Of a DNA stretch of 64,000 bases, positions 51,631 through 60,743 are shown piece after piece. The stretch spans positions 1 through 64,000 of the forward strand of contig CAZYQI010000004.1 of NCBI GenBank assembly GCA_964649745.1. Reading direction: 5' to 3'. The position numbers and the translations under genes are program-made. Numbering within the stretch: position 1 is the stretch's first letter; each line of letters starts with the position of its first letter. The notes under the pieces were generated by a model, which did not search any database, was not told the origin of the DNA, and saw only the letters and a list, made by a program, of their open reading frames with translations. The stretch comes from CAZEHS01 sp964649745. GTDB taxonomy: Bacteria; Bacillota; Clostridia; Peptostreptococcales; Acidaminobacteraceae.

Positions 51631-51724
51631 ATCCTCCAGTCTTTCAGTCGTGCTCTGAGTATATCAAATTTGGAAACCCTTAAGGATATAGAACCTGCAT
51701 TCGTTACAGAAGATTAACAGATCC

Positions 51725-53182
51725 TCACAGTATCGGCGTATAGGTGCTGCGCTTTTGAGCGGGCTTACGCCTTCCCAATACCACGGAAACAGCGTCTGAA
51801 AACAGTTCCAAACCCTTTTGGATATTCTCGGGATCCATGGAAGCAGTGCTGAGACGCAGGTATTTCTCCGTCACCGGATGCATGTAGAAGTGATCTCCGG
51901 GAACAATCAGAACACCTCTCTTGGCTGATTCCGTGTACAGGGCTTCAGCCGCTGATACCGGGACCTGAAACCAGAAATGTATCCCTCCAGCCGGTATATT
52001 CATGGATAAAGGCGGCACCAGCAAGGCTTCCGCCGTATGGATAAATGAAAAATACCGCTCTTTGAATACACTCCGCACCGATTCCACCTGCTGATTCCAA
52101 TAACCTTTCCCGATAAACAGTTCAAACGCCCGTTGTGTCAGTCCGAAGGTGGAAACATCCGTAGACTGCTTGGCAGAAAGAATAGGCTCGGCAAGCTTCG
52201 GCGGGATGGTCATCAGCCCCAGCCGCAAGCCCGGCATCATTATTTTAGAAAAGCTCTTGATATAGATTACCCGGTTATCGGTATCCAGTGCTTTTAAAGG
52301 ACGTATTACCTGTGATGTAAAATTCAGTTCACTGGCGTAATCATCCTCCAGAAGCATGGTGTCATAAGTGCTGCAAAGCTTGAGCAAACCTATTTTAATT
52401 CTGTCCGGATAGGTCCAGCCAGTGGGATTGTGGAAGTTGGGCATCACGTAGATAAGCCTGGGGCTGTGCTTGCGGATCAAGGCTTCAACCTTCTCCAGGT
52501 CCGGTCCCTCTGCGGTAATGGGGAAGGATTCCACACGTACACCCCGGGAACGGAAGGTTGCCAGAGCTCCGGCATACGTGGGTGCTTCCACCAGAACCGT
52601 ATCCCCATATTTCAGCATCGCCTTTGAAACAATATCAATTCCCTGCTGAGCTCCGGAAATAATCTGAATCCCCTCGGCATCCACGGATATGCCCTGGGCC
52701 GCCAGCAAGGCTGAAATAGCCCCCCGCAGAGGGTAATAACCCTGGGGATCGTGATAACCGAAGGCTTCACCCATATCGCGATCCAGCACCTCGTTTAAAA
52801 CGTCCTTGAACCGGGCCACCGGAAACAAATCACTGGTGGGAGTTCCGCTGGCAAAATTATAGGCCGCATCACTGACTGTAAGCTGACGCAGCTCCATATC
52901 CTCCTGAACCATCGTAACACTTCCTGTCAACGCCTTCCGAGGTGCCACAAAAGAACCGCTTCCCACCTGTTTAAAGATCAGCCCCTCATCCTCCAGACAC
53001 CGGTACGCGTTGACAATGGTTACCATATTTACCCGCAGGCTTTCAGCCAACGCACGGATTGTTGGAAGCTTTTCATTGGGCTTCAGGGCGCCTTCGGCAA
53101 TCTGATCCCTTAGCTGCCTGTGCAGCTGGTGGTAAAGATGATCCCCGTTGTCCTTGTTCAGAAGGATTGGGCCGATGGGCAT
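51725..53182 (-). CDS. MocR/GntR-family PLP-dependent regulator
   Basis: 485 residues. An N-terminal GntR winged helix (YHQLHRQLRDQIAEGALKPN, LPTIRALAESLRVNMVTIVN) joins a fold-type-I aminotransferase domain with YVMPNFHNPTGWTYP and the PLP lysine in IKSFSKIMMPGLRLG. MocR proteins use PLP chemistry to sense amines or PLP itself. A palindrome at 53,213-53,228 upstream may be its own operator. Its target is not evident from the neighbours. Confidence 0.92.
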   Translation of the reverse strand: MPIGPILLNKDNGDHLYHQLHRQLRDQIAEGALKPNEKLPTIRALAESLRVNMVTIVNAYRCLEDEGLIFKQVGSGSFVAPRKALTGSVTMVQEDMELRQLTVSDAAYNFASGTPTSDLFPVARFKDVLNEVLDRDMGEAFGYHDPQGYYPLRGAISALLAAQGISVDAEGIQIISGAQQGIDIVSKAMLKYGDTVLVEAPTYAGALATFRSRGVRVESFPITAEGPDLEKVEALIRKHSPRLIYVMPNFHNPTGWTYPDRIKIGLLKLCSTYDTMLLEDDYASELNFTSQVIRPLKALDTDNRVIYIKSFSKIMMPGLRLGLMTIPPKLAEPILSAKQSTDVSTFGLTQRAFELFIGKGYWNQQVESVRSVFKERYFSFIHTAEALLVPPLSMNIPAGGIHFWFQVPVSAAEALYTESAKRGVLIVPGDHFYMHPVTEKYLRLSTASMDPENIQKGLELFSDAVSVVLGRRKPAQKRSTYTPIL

Positions 53183-53212
53183 GATTAGACCTCCAGTTCA
53201 ATCAGTATGTCT

Positions 53213-53228
53213 ATTGTTTCGACACAAT
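53213..53228. promoter_or_regulatory. palindrome upstream of the MocR gene
   Basis: ATTGT-6-ACAAT, 31 bases before the MocR start codon, just beyond the 6S RNA terminator. A likely operator for autoregulation. Confidence 0.45.
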
Positions 53229-53255
53229 GTGCCGTTTCCCTGTTTTACAAAAAAT

Positions 53256-53430
53256 AAAAAGGCCCAGAATGCCGTCGCCTTTGAAATAACACACACCACA
53301 CCCATAAGGTGGGTGCACTATCCTGTAATTCAGCCTTCCGTTCATGACGGCCTGACATCCATACAGGAACCCGTGTTCCCTCGAAATATCTAGTGGTTGT
53401 ATTTCGATCAGCTACGCACATCCCAGGTTC
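53256..53430 (-). ncRNA. ssrS: 6S RNA
   Basis: A gene-free stretch that reads as 6S RNA on the minus strand. The 5' end CCTGGGATGT pairs fully, with wobbles, with GCATTCTGGG near the 3' end, closing a rod about 165 nt long. The arms resemble the known E. coli ends (CTGAGATGTTCG and GGCGGCATCTCGGAG). A central open part, a CACCCACCTTATGGGTG hairpin in the 3' half, and a T-rich end (GGCCTTTTTATTTTTT) also fit. TAAAAT about 15 bases upstream is a plausible -10. 6S RNA traps the housekeeping polymerase in stationary phase. Confidence 0.7.
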
Positions 53431-53496
53431 TTTTCTTCATTTTACTCTATTTCAGCCATAATTTAAAGGGGCTCGACGTGTATACTTCTGCACCCT

Positions 53497-54528
53497 CTAT
53501 CGTTCCGCCACATTCCGTACATTTTTTATGATGTAATCCACACTGCCGTCGCCGTTGCGGCGCATTTCAAAGCGGGCGGGGTCATCGAAGAATTCATGCT
53601 CTCCACGAATGGTGAAGCCGGTATCGGTTTTTACCGCCCGGTTCTTCATCTTATTGCTGACCCACAGCCGGTCCACTTCAATTTTCTCTCCGTCAATCAA
53701 CCCTACGGTCTGCATCTTCTTGTCGAATTTTTCCCTGGCGTCCGAGGAGCCGGAGAACAGCTCTTCCGAAAAGGTCTCCAAATCGATGTAGGCACTGCCA
53801 AGCAATTCCTCGTTGAGCTGCTCCCGAACCTCCAGGGCCTTATCCAAGTCGTTCTTCAGGTTCGTTCGCGTCCACTGTTCCACGCTTTTTCTTAGGAGCT
53901 TGGTCTTGTCACGCTTATCCAGCACCCTGTCCGCCCCCAGGAATCGGTTCAGGAAAAACCGCGGTCCTTCCTCTCCGGTAGAACGCTCCACCAGGAGCAT
54001 ATCGTAGGAATCATCAGAGGTGTCTTCCTTTACAAAGGCGCAGGCAGACAGCTTCTGATGGGTAAGGGGGAGTCCCGTATCCTGAGCCACCAACTTTACG
54101 TTGAACTGTTCATTCTGATACTCGATTTCATGACTGTAGGATTTCTGATAGTCCAGCTTCAAAATACCCAAATAGCGGGCTTCGCCGGAATGGAATTTCA
54201 CCACGGCCAGATCGCCCCCATTGATGCTTTCCATGGGCCGCATGATGCTGAACAGCCTTCGGGCCATCTCCTGAGTGCATTCAAGGAACGCCTCCGGCTC
54301 ATCGAATATCCTCCGGATAAGCTGCTTAACGGCACCCTCCCCCACAAATCGGGCCTTTTCCGCATCCTCGCCCCGGAGCCCTCTCAGGATATGCTTCATA
54401 AAAAATTCGTGAAGATCCTCCGTCAGCTCCATTTCCTCAATCCCAAGAAGAGGTTCTTCCAGCCGTTTGTCCAGCACATGGGCTACCGCATTGTTCACAT
54501 GCACCGATTCAAGATATCGCATATCCAT
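53497..54528 (-). CDS. nucleoid-associated protein, NdpA (PF04245) family
   Basis: 343 residues, the usual length of the family. The N-terminal part (YLESVHVNNAVAHVLDKRLE) and the middle (GDLAVVKFHSGEARYLGILK, QKLSACAFVKEDTSDDSYDM) match the NdpA/YejK pattern. Members bind the nucleoid; details in Firmicutes are poorly known. It is followed at 23 bases upstream by the YdcF-like gene, likely in one transcript. Confidence 0.85.
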   Translation of the reverse strand: MDMRYLESVHVNNAVAHVLDKRLEEPLLGIEEMELTEDLHEFFMKHILRGLRGEDAEKARFVGEGAVKQLIRRIFDEPEAFLECTQEMARRLFSIMRPMESINGGDLAVVKFHSGEARYLGILKLDYQKSYSHEIEYQNEQFNVKLVAQDTGLPLTHQKLSACAFVKEDTSDDSYDMLLVERSTGEEGPRFFLNRFLGADRVLDKRDKTKLLRKSVEQWTRTNLKNDLDKALEVREQLNEELLGSAYIDLETFSEELFSGSSDAREKFDKKMQTVGLIDGEKIEVDRLWVSNKMKNRAVKTDTGFTIRGEHEFFDDPARFEMRRNGDGSVDYIIKNVRNVAER

Positions 54529-54551
54529 TATATTTGCTCCTTACCTGAGAC

Positions 54552-55337
54552 TTATCGTCTGAGTATGATGAATTTGGTAACCGCCAGAATTTCCCGCATG
54601 TAGCTTCCTATAAGAACGCTTTGAGGCGTTGGAGCAGCCAGCGCCACCGCATCGGTCCCTGTTTTTTCTGCAAGGCCAGTCGCTCTGTACAGGTGGTATC
54701 GGTTCGACACGATCAGTACCGGCTTTGCCGGATCACGGCCCGCTTGGTCCATCACACGTTTTGAGAACACCATGTTCTCCCGGGTGCTGGTGGAAGAGCG
54801 TTCCTGATAGATTTGGTCTGCAGGGATCCCGTGGTTCTCCAGATACGCCCCCATGGCCTCGGCCTCAGACAGCAGCTCGTCCTTCCCCTGCCCACCCGAA
54901 ACCACAATCTTCACCTCCGGATGTTCTTTCCAGTAGAGCAGGGCCGTATCCAGCCGCGCCATTAAGGTAAGACTCAGCTGATCCCCTCGGAGCCCTGCAC
55001 CGGGAACAATCATCCACTCCACCGCTTCATCCCTTCCATGGGGCCATGCAAAACCCATGAGGCACAGCACCAGCACAACCCATGTACAGCCCAAGGACAC
55101 CAATCCCTTGAACAACAGATTCATCCTGCGGTTTGAAAATACCGGTTCATCGGGTTTCCAGAGCTTTCGGAGCCCTATGGCCAAAAGCGTTGCTCCCAGC
55201 ATGGCAGGCAGGCAGTTCCCAAAGCTGAAACGCCCCATCCCGGAGGCGATGACAAAGACCGTGTTCAGGATCCCCGCAGCCCCGATACCGGATAGTATGG
55301 CCCAGCCCGCGGTTTTCGGCAGTTTATTCATTTGCAT
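54552..55337 (-). CDS. YdcF/SanA-like DUF218 membrane protein
   Basis: 261 residues. Two or three membrane segments in the first 110 residues, then the DUF218 domain: MIVPGAGLRGDQLSLTLMAR, KIVVSGGQGKDELLSEAEAM, STSTRENMVFSKRVM and VSNRYHLYRATGLAEKTG. The conserved acidic and Arg residues of the family are present. Homologues act in envelope biogenesis (ElyC, SanA); the enzyme activity is unknown. Confidence 0.88.
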   Translation of the reverse strand: MQMNKLPKTAGWAILSGIGAAGILNTVFVIASGMGRFSFGNCLPAMLGATLLAIGLRKLWKPDEPVFSNRRMNLLFKGLVSLGCTWVVLVLCLMGFAWPHGRDEAVEWMIVPGAGLRGDQLSLTLMARLDTALLYWKEHPEVKIVVSGGQGKDELLSEAEAMGAYLENHGIPADQIYQERSSTSTRENMVFSKRVMDQAGRDPAKPVLIVSNRYHLYRATGLAEKTGTDAVALAAPTPQSVLIGSYMREILAVTKFIILRR

Positions 55338-55414
55338 CTCCGTTGATTTTGTCCTATCCTGTTCAATTATTCATTTTAGCACAAAAGCCGTTGAGTCCAT
55401 AATACCTCCCAATC

Positions 55415-55444
55415 AAAAAAACAGGGCAGCCGATGGCTGCCCCG
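55415..55444 (-). terminator. terminator of glnA
   Basis: GGGGCAGCC-4-GGCTGCCC followed by TGTTTTTTT on the minus strand, 11 bases past the stop codon. Confidence 0.9.
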
Positions 55445-55454
55445 AAATTCAACA

Positions 55455-56885
55455 TTACAGATCGTAGTACATTTGAAACTCCACCGGATGCGGTATGTTG
55501 GCCACTTCCAGTGCTTCCTTGCGGTTCCGCTTGATGATGTTGCCGATCAGCTCCGGTGTGAACACGCCGCCCTCCAGCAGGAACCCGTTGTCCGCCTCCA
55601 GGGCGTCACAGGCCTCATCCAGGGATTTCGGCAAGCCTTTGATCTTGGCCTTTTCTTCAGCAGGCAGGTCGAAGATGTTCTTGTCGATGGGCCCGAAGCC
55701 TTCGGCAGTTGGGTCGATCTTGTTTTTGATGCCGTCCAGGGCCGCCATCAGCAGAGCGGAATAGGCCAGATAAGGGTTGCAGGTGGCATCGGAGGAGCGG
55801 TATTCATAGCGCTTGTCCTCGGGACGGTTGGCATAGCCCGGAATGCGGATGACCGCGCTGCGGTTGGAAAGCGCGAAGCACACGCTGACCGGCGCTTCAT
55901 AGCCCGGAACCAAGCGCTTGTAGGAATTGGTGCTGGGGTTGCAGATGGCACTGAGGGCGCTGGCATGCTTCAGCATCCCGCCGATGGAATACAGCGCATC
56001 CTGGCTCAGTCCCGCATAACCGTTGGCATCGAAGAAGATGGGCTTGCCTTCCTTGAACAGATGGAAGTGAACGTGCATCCCGCTTCCGGCTTCCTTGTAG
56101 AAGGGCTTCGGCATGAAGGTTACGGTTTTGCCGTTCTGCACCGCGGTGTTGCGAACAATGTATTTCAATTTCATGGTACGGTCGGCCATTTCCAGAGCCG
56201 TTCCGAAGTTCACTTCAATCTCCAACTGGCCGGGGCCGCCTACCTCGGGATGATGATACTTTACGGGTACGCCGTTGGCTTCCAGCATCAGGACCATTTC
56301 ATTCCGAAGATCAAAGTTCACATCATGGGGAATATCCACATGATAACCACCATGATGGCGAACCTTGAAGCCCAAGTTGTTGTCGTCCATTTCACCGGTG
56401 TTCCACTCTGCCTGTTCCGCATCCAGGGTGACATTGATGCGGTGCGGCGAAACCTCATAGGACACATGGTCCAGAATATAGAATTCGAATTCCGGTCCCA
56501 GAGAGCTGCGGTCTGCGATCCCAGTTGCCTTCATGTATTCTTCTGCCTTGGATGCCACCAGGCGCGGATCCCCCGCATATCGGGCCACACCATTTTGAAG
56601 GGAGTATATATTGGCAATCATGGTCAGGGTTTTCCTATGGGTGAAGGGGTCCAGAAACGCAGTACTGAGATCCGGAATGAAAACCATGTCGGATTTATTG
56701 ACCATCAGAAATCCATAGCTGGATCCATCAAAGCCGATTCCATCCTCCATCACGTTTTCAGTGAAGCGGTCCGGGGTGATGGTAAGGTGATGCCAGCGGC
56801 CCGCCAGATCGATAACCTTGAAATCGATAAAATCCACAGCTTCGCGACTGCAAAATTCCTTTACTTCCTGTACTGTTTTGAACAT
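55455..56885 (-). CDS. glnA: glutamine synthetase type I, without adenylylatable tyrosine
   Basis: 476 residues, longer than the 440-450 of the usual Firmicutes (I-alpha) enzyme and like the I-beta class. Motifs: DGSSYGFLMVNKSDMVFIPD (N-terminal beta-grasp), GPEFEFYIL, EVGGPGQLEIEVNFGTAL, KTVTFMPKPFYKEAGSGMHV and NPYLAYSALLMAALDGIKNK. The adenylylation loop, NLYDLP in E. coli, is NIFDLP here (F405), so control by adenylylation is impossible. It makes glutamine from glutamate, ammonia and ATP. Own promoter and terminator; no glnR, glnB or amt nearby. Confidence 0.97.
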   Translation of the reverse strand: MFKTVQEVKEFCSREAVDFIDFKVIDLAGRWHHLTITPDRFTENVMEDGIGFDGSSYGFLMVNKSDMVFIPDLSTAFLDPFTHRKTLTMIANIYSLQNGVARYAGDPRLVASKAEEYMKATGIADRSSLGPEFEFYILDHVSYEVSPHRINVTLDAEQAEWNTGEMDDNNLGFKVRHHGGYHVDIPHDVNFDLRNEMVLMLEANGVPVKYHHPEVGGPGQLEIEVNFGTALEMADRTMKLKYIVRNTAVQNGKTVTFMPKPFYKEAGSGMHVHFHLFKEGKPIFFDANGYAGLSQDALYSIGGMLKHASALSAICNPSTNSYKRLVPGYEAPVSVCFALSNRSAVIRIPGYANRPEDKRYEYRSSDATCNPYLAYSALLMAALDGIKNKIDPTAEGFGPIDKNIFDLPAEEKAKIKGLPKSLDEACDALEADNGFLLEGGVFTPELIGNIIKRNRKEALEVANIPHPVEFQMYYDL

Positions 56886-56931
56886 CAGGATCTTCCTCCA
56901 TTCGGATAGGAATTGTTGAACTCTCCCTTAA

Positions 56932-56959
56932 TTATATTCCTTTGTTCTACAAATACAAG
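56932..56959 (-). promoter_or_regulatory. promoter of glnA
   Basis: TTGTAT, 16-base spacer, TATAAT on the minus strand, about 45 bases upstream of the glnA ATG. No TnrA/GlnR palindrome was recognised next to it. Confidence 0.65.
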
Positions 56960-57014
56960 TGTGTGTAGTTAATTTAACTTTGGATAACGTTTTTCTACAG
57001 TCATTAGAACCAAG

Positions 57015-57073
57015 CAAAAGGCCGAATATCCGTTTCAGAAGCTCTTTGCGCCCCTAAACCCAGATATCCGGCC
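57015..57073 (-). terminator. terminator of the ABC exporter operon
   Basis: GGCCGGATATC and GATATTCGGCC with a 32-base loop, then TTTTGCTT on the minus strand, about 10 bases past the stop codon. Confidence 0.65.
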
Positions 57074-57083
57074 AGCCTTGCGG

Positions 57084-58346
57084 TCATTGCTCTATTTTTA
57101 TTTTGGCACCATCCTGCAGGTCATTGCCCGGGGCGTCTACCACCTTATCTCCCGCCTTCAAGCCGTTCAGAACCTCCACGAAGTCTTTTCCCTCCAGACC
57201 GATTTCAACCGGTATCAGTTTCGCTTTCTCTCCTGAAATCAGGAACACGTGGGATTCCCCGTTGATTTTGAACACGGCGCTGTCCGGCAGAACCAGCACT
57301 TTCTGCTTGTGTGCTTCGATTACCTCAAGATCCAGCTCCATGCCGATACGGAGGGATTGGGGCACCTTGTCGGGGTCGATCTCTATGTGGACCCTCTTCT
57401 GCTCGATGCCCAGATCCGACAGCTTGCTGAACGCCTTGGGATCGATTTTTTTGACCCTGCCTGTTATTTCAATACCCGAATCTTCATCGAGAGCCCTGAT
57501 GGGGGCACCGGTTTCAATCCTTGCCGCATCCTGCACCAAAAGGTCCGCCGTCAGCAGCAGGTTATCCGGATCATCAATTTCGAACAGCGTGACCCCCGGC
57601 GCTATAACCTGCCCCGATTCAATGCCTTTCAGGGTAACAACACCGGCAACCGGACTGGAGACCTTGAAGCGCTCACGATTCACGCGCACCTGATCAATCT
57701 GAGACTGTATCGCGGCGATATCCGCCTGATATCGGACGCGCTGGTTGGGGCTGAGACCGTTTCGAACAGCATTGTAGTTGGATTCACTAATGATGGCTGT
57801 CTGCTCCGCCTTGTTCACGGCTTCCTCCGCCGCCTTCAGTTCCTCAGAGCTGGCAGCCCCTGCCGAAAACAACTGCTGAACCTGCTCATAAGAACGTTTC
57901 GAAGCGTTCATGGCGATGGTATCTGTGTTCATTTGAGCCTCGGCCCTTCGAAGGGAATCCCTTGTCGGCTGATCTGCATCCGCCATCATGGACTGAAGGG
58001 ATTTTTTCTGAGCTTCAAGTCCCTTGATGGAAAGCTCGATATCCCTCACGTCCACCACCGCAAGAACCGTTCCCTTCTCAACCCTATCCCCGGTGGATTT
58101 CATAACCTCCAGAACCTCTCCCGATATCTGGCTCTGTACGGTGCGCTCTGTTTGACTTTCCACCGTTGCAGTCGCTTCAATGATCTTCCGAACATCCCCC
58201 TGTTCCACTGAATGGGAGGTCACCGGCAATGCCGCACCGCCCTTAAGGGCAAACGCCGCAATCAGCAGTCCCCCTGCCCCCAGCAACAGCCATTTCTTGT
58301 GCCTCAGAGCTCCAGCCTTCAGCTTTTTCAGGAATCCCATATTCAT
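57084..58346 (-). CDS. periplasmic-adaptor-type (MacA/HlyD-like) protein of an ABC exporter
   Basis: 420 residues: one membrane anchor (KWLLLGAGGLLIAAFALKGG), a lipoyl half-motif (VESQTERTVQSQISGEVLEV), a coiled-coil hairpin (about 95-200), the second lipoyl half (FKVSSPVAGVVTLKGIESGQ), beta-barrel and membrane-proximal domains to the end (LNGLKAGDKVVDAPGNDLQD). In Gram-positives such adaptors extend to the outside of the membrane. It is the third gene of the operon, 36 bases after the permease. GGAGG 7 bases before ATG. Confidence 0.92.
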   Translation of the reverse strand: MNMGFLKKLKAGALRHKKWLLLGAGGLLIAAFALKGGAALPVTSHSVEQGDVRKIIEATATVESQTERTVQSQISGEVLEVMKSTGDRVEKGTVLAVVDVRDIELSIKGLEAQKKSLQSMMADADQPTRDSLRRAEAQMNTDTIAMNASKRSYEQVQQLFSAGAASSEELKAAEEAVNKAEQTAIISESNYNAVRNGLSPNQRVRYQADIAAIQSQIDQVRVNRERFKVSSPVAGVVTLKGIESGQVIAPGVTLFEIDDPDNLLLTADLLVQDAARIETGAPIRALDEDSGIEITGRVKKIDPKAFSKLSDLGIEQKRVHIEIDPDKVPQSLRIGMELDLEVIEAHKQKVLVLPDSAVFKINGESHVFLISGEKAKLIPVEIGLEGKDFVEVLNGLKAGDKVVDAPGNDLQDGAKIKIEQ

Positions 58347-58382
58347 ATGACCGCCTCCACCCGTTCATTTTCGTTTACCCTA

Positions 58383-60743
58383 TCATGAAACCCGGTTCTT
58401 GAGTGCTTCGATAAAATCAAGCTTTCGTATCCGGGTATACGTGGCGCCCTGGGCCAGAATAACAAACATAACCGTCAGGACCCCCGCCTGGACGAAGGAC
58501 AACGCCTCCGGCACTGCGGAGAATGTATAGAGTTCATTGCTGTAAAACCCTACAGTGATGACCACCATCTGCCAGCCCACAGGGATCCCCACCATAAGGC
58601 CCAGGAGAGTAACCAGGAGGTTTTCCTTAAGCAGAAGACCATATATCTGCCCGGTGCCGAATCCCAGTACCCGCAGGGACGAGAACTCCATCAGACGTTC
58701 GTTTATCGTCATCATGGTGGAGTTGTACACAATGGCAAAACCGAGAATAAAGGAAAAGAACACCATGAGGGATATGCTCGCCAGAGAAAGCTGCATATAT
58801 TCCCTGAATATGGCCATCAGGTCTGCACTGGATTGAACCGTCAGGATGTTCTTCCAATCCGTCAGTTCTCCCTTAACCCCTTCGTCTCCTTCGATCAAGG
58901 CCCCGGTGACCCAGCCGGGCTCCAGCAACTCCCGCTGCATGTTTTCCTGAGACATATAGATATTGGCTCCCAGGGTCTGCCGTACAAGCCCCTCAACACG
59001 GAAGCGCCTGTCCTTCCGATCCGGTATAAAACTCTTGAATACCAGTTCGTCGCCGACCTCCGCTTTCAGTATCCGTGCCAGACTCTCCGAAATAAGAATA
59101 CCGTTGGTCGGCACGGCATGAACGCCTCCCTCCGGCTTTTTCAGGTGAAAAAACACCGTGTCGGGCTGAATTCCAACCACATTGACCACCTTGGTGCGCC
59201 ACCCTTTGCTGATTTCAAAGGGAAACTCGTCATAGGGCTCCACATTTTTTACTCCTCTAACGGATTTCAAATCCGCCACTGCGGAGGAATCCACCGGCTT
59301 AGAGAAGGTAAGGGTGTAGTCCATGGTCTGAAAAACGGTATATTGTTCAACAAATGCGTCCATGGAGCTGTTGGTGAGATAGAGGGGGATGTAGGTCACC
59401 GCATAGGTGATGGCGATTCCGAAGACCACCGATGCAAAGCGGCGCTTGCTCCTGGAGATGTTGCGGACCGTCATCTTCCAGGTGAAGCTGATACGCTGCC
59501 AAAGCCACTTCCTGTTTTCCAGCCAGATCCGGTGTCCGGATCTGGGAGTTTCCGGCCGAAGAGCCTCCGCAGGAGTTATCTCCATGACGGAGCGGGCCCC
59601 CCATATTCCTGCACCCAGACAGAAAACCAAGGCCAGCATAAGGGCCCCAGCATAATATTCCGGATACACCTTCCCGACCATTTCGGGGACATTGTAGAAA
59701 TCAGAGGCATACATGGCGGCGATAATCCCAGCCAGCCACGTTCCGATGGCCAGTCCCGGCAAGGCCCCCGTTATACCGATCAGGAGAGAAAACAGGGTGT
59801 AGTGCCCTATGATCTGGGCGTCTGTAAAGCCCAGAGCCTTGAAAACACCGATGGAAACCCGGTCGTTCCGTACCATCCGGTGAATCATGATGATCATAAC
59901 AGAGGCCGCCACAATGAGAAAAATAGTCGGCACCACCTGCGCCGCCTTTCGATTCCCGTTGATTTCTTCTTCGACGATCCGGGCACTCATCTGGGTGTCC
60001 CGGGTATATATCCGGCGAATGCCGTATTTCTTCAGTTTTTTCTCCACCCTGTCCTTCAGAAGGTCCAGGTTCGTACCGGGCTTGGCTTTAACCAGTACCT
60101 GGTTAAAGCTTTTATCATATCCCAATACCCGTTGAGCGAAATCCTGTGACACAAAGCCCACACCAAAGTTTTTCTTGTCCGGCAGCAAAGACTGCTCATT
60201 TTCCATAAGATAGATGTATTCCGGCGTAGTGACTACCCCTTGAACGCTGAGGGCATAGGAACGGCCTCCGATATGAGGCTTCAGAGGGTCGTTCAGGCGA
60301 AGGTTCCGGGCCTTGGCAAACAGCTCCACCACCAGGATATCGCTGTCCGAGAGCACACGGCCGCTGCCTTTTACGGTGTAGAGTCTATTGACCGTATTCC
60401 CCCCCGGCGGTGTGGAGATCAGGCGAATGCGCACACGGCTGTCCTTATCGGCCACATCCAGAGGCACATCCTGCACAATCCTGCCTTCCGCCGTCTCAAC
60501 CTCTTCAATTCCTAGGACGTCGGCCACTCCGGAGTCCGGAATCCGCACCAGCTCCACATAGATATCCGCAAATCGGTTGCTCTCGTAATACGCGTTCACT
60601 GAGTTTTCCAGATTGACCGAGGCCATATTCATGGCGGTGTACATCAGGAGTCCCACGGCGATTACAGCTGCCACGGCCAAGAACTGACCCATTTGATGGC
60701 GGATCATCCGGAACATCCGAAGGTGCAGCTTTTTCATCACCAT
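58383..60743 (-). CDS. FtsX-type ABC exporter permease with two FtsX units
   Basis: 786 residues. One N-terminal membrane helix (MGQFLAVAAVIAVGLLMYTA), a large extracytoplasmic MacB-like domain (about 40-250), three helices, a second membrane helix and extracytoplasmic domain (about 420-640), and three final helices (SLMVFFSFILGFAIVYNSTM and on). This double layout is typical of Gram-positive predicted exporters. The start overlaps the ATPase gene by 7 bases. Substrate unknown; probably a peptide, lipid or antibiotic. Confidence 0.92.
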   Translation of the reverse strand: MVMKKLHLRMFRMIRHQMGQFLAVAAVIAVGLLMYTAMNMASVNLENSVNAYYESNRFADIYVELVRIPDSGVADVLGIEEVETAEGRIVQDVPLDVADKDSRVRIRLISTPPGGNTVNRLYTVKGSGRVLSDSDILVVELFAKARNLRLNDPLKPHIGGRSYALSVQGVVTTPEYIYLMENEQSLLPDKKNFGVGFVSQDFAQRVLGYDKSFNQVLVKAKPGTNLDLLKDRVEKKLKKYGIRRIYTRDTQMSARIVEEEINGNRKAAQVVPTIFLIVAASVMIIMIHRMVRNDRVSIGVFKALGFTDAQIIGHYTLFSLLIGITGALPGLAIGTWLAGIIAAMYASDFYNVPEMVGKVYPEYYAGALMLALVFCLGAGIWGARSVMEITPAEALRPETPRSGHRIWLENRKWLWQRISFTWKMTVRNISRSKRRFASVVFGIAITYAVTYIPLYLTNSSMDAFVEQYTVFQTMDYTLTFSKPVDSSAVADLKSVRGVKNVEPYDEFPFEISKGWRTKVVNVVGIQPDTVFFHLKKPEGGVHAVPTNGILISESLARILKAEVGDELVFKSFIPDRKDRRFRVEGLVRQTLGANIYMSQENMQRELLEPGWVTGALIEGDEGVKGELTDWKNILTVQSSADLMAIFREYMQLSLASISLMVFFSFILGFAIVYNSTMMTINERLMEFSSLRVLGFGTGQIYGLLLKENLLVTLLGLMVGIPVGWQMVVITVGFYSNELYTFSAVPEALSFVQAGVLTVMFVILAQGATYTRIRKLDFIEALKNRVS

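Noticed and set aside
55473..56909. 478-codon plus-strand frame opposite glnA
   Set aside because: Long antisense frames are common opposite GC-rich third-position genes; the protein has no recognisable motif, while glnA on the other strand is unmistakable.
58833..60149. 438-codon plus-strand frame opposite the FtsX-type permease
   Set aside because: Antisense shadow; composition rich in His, Arg and Pro without domains.
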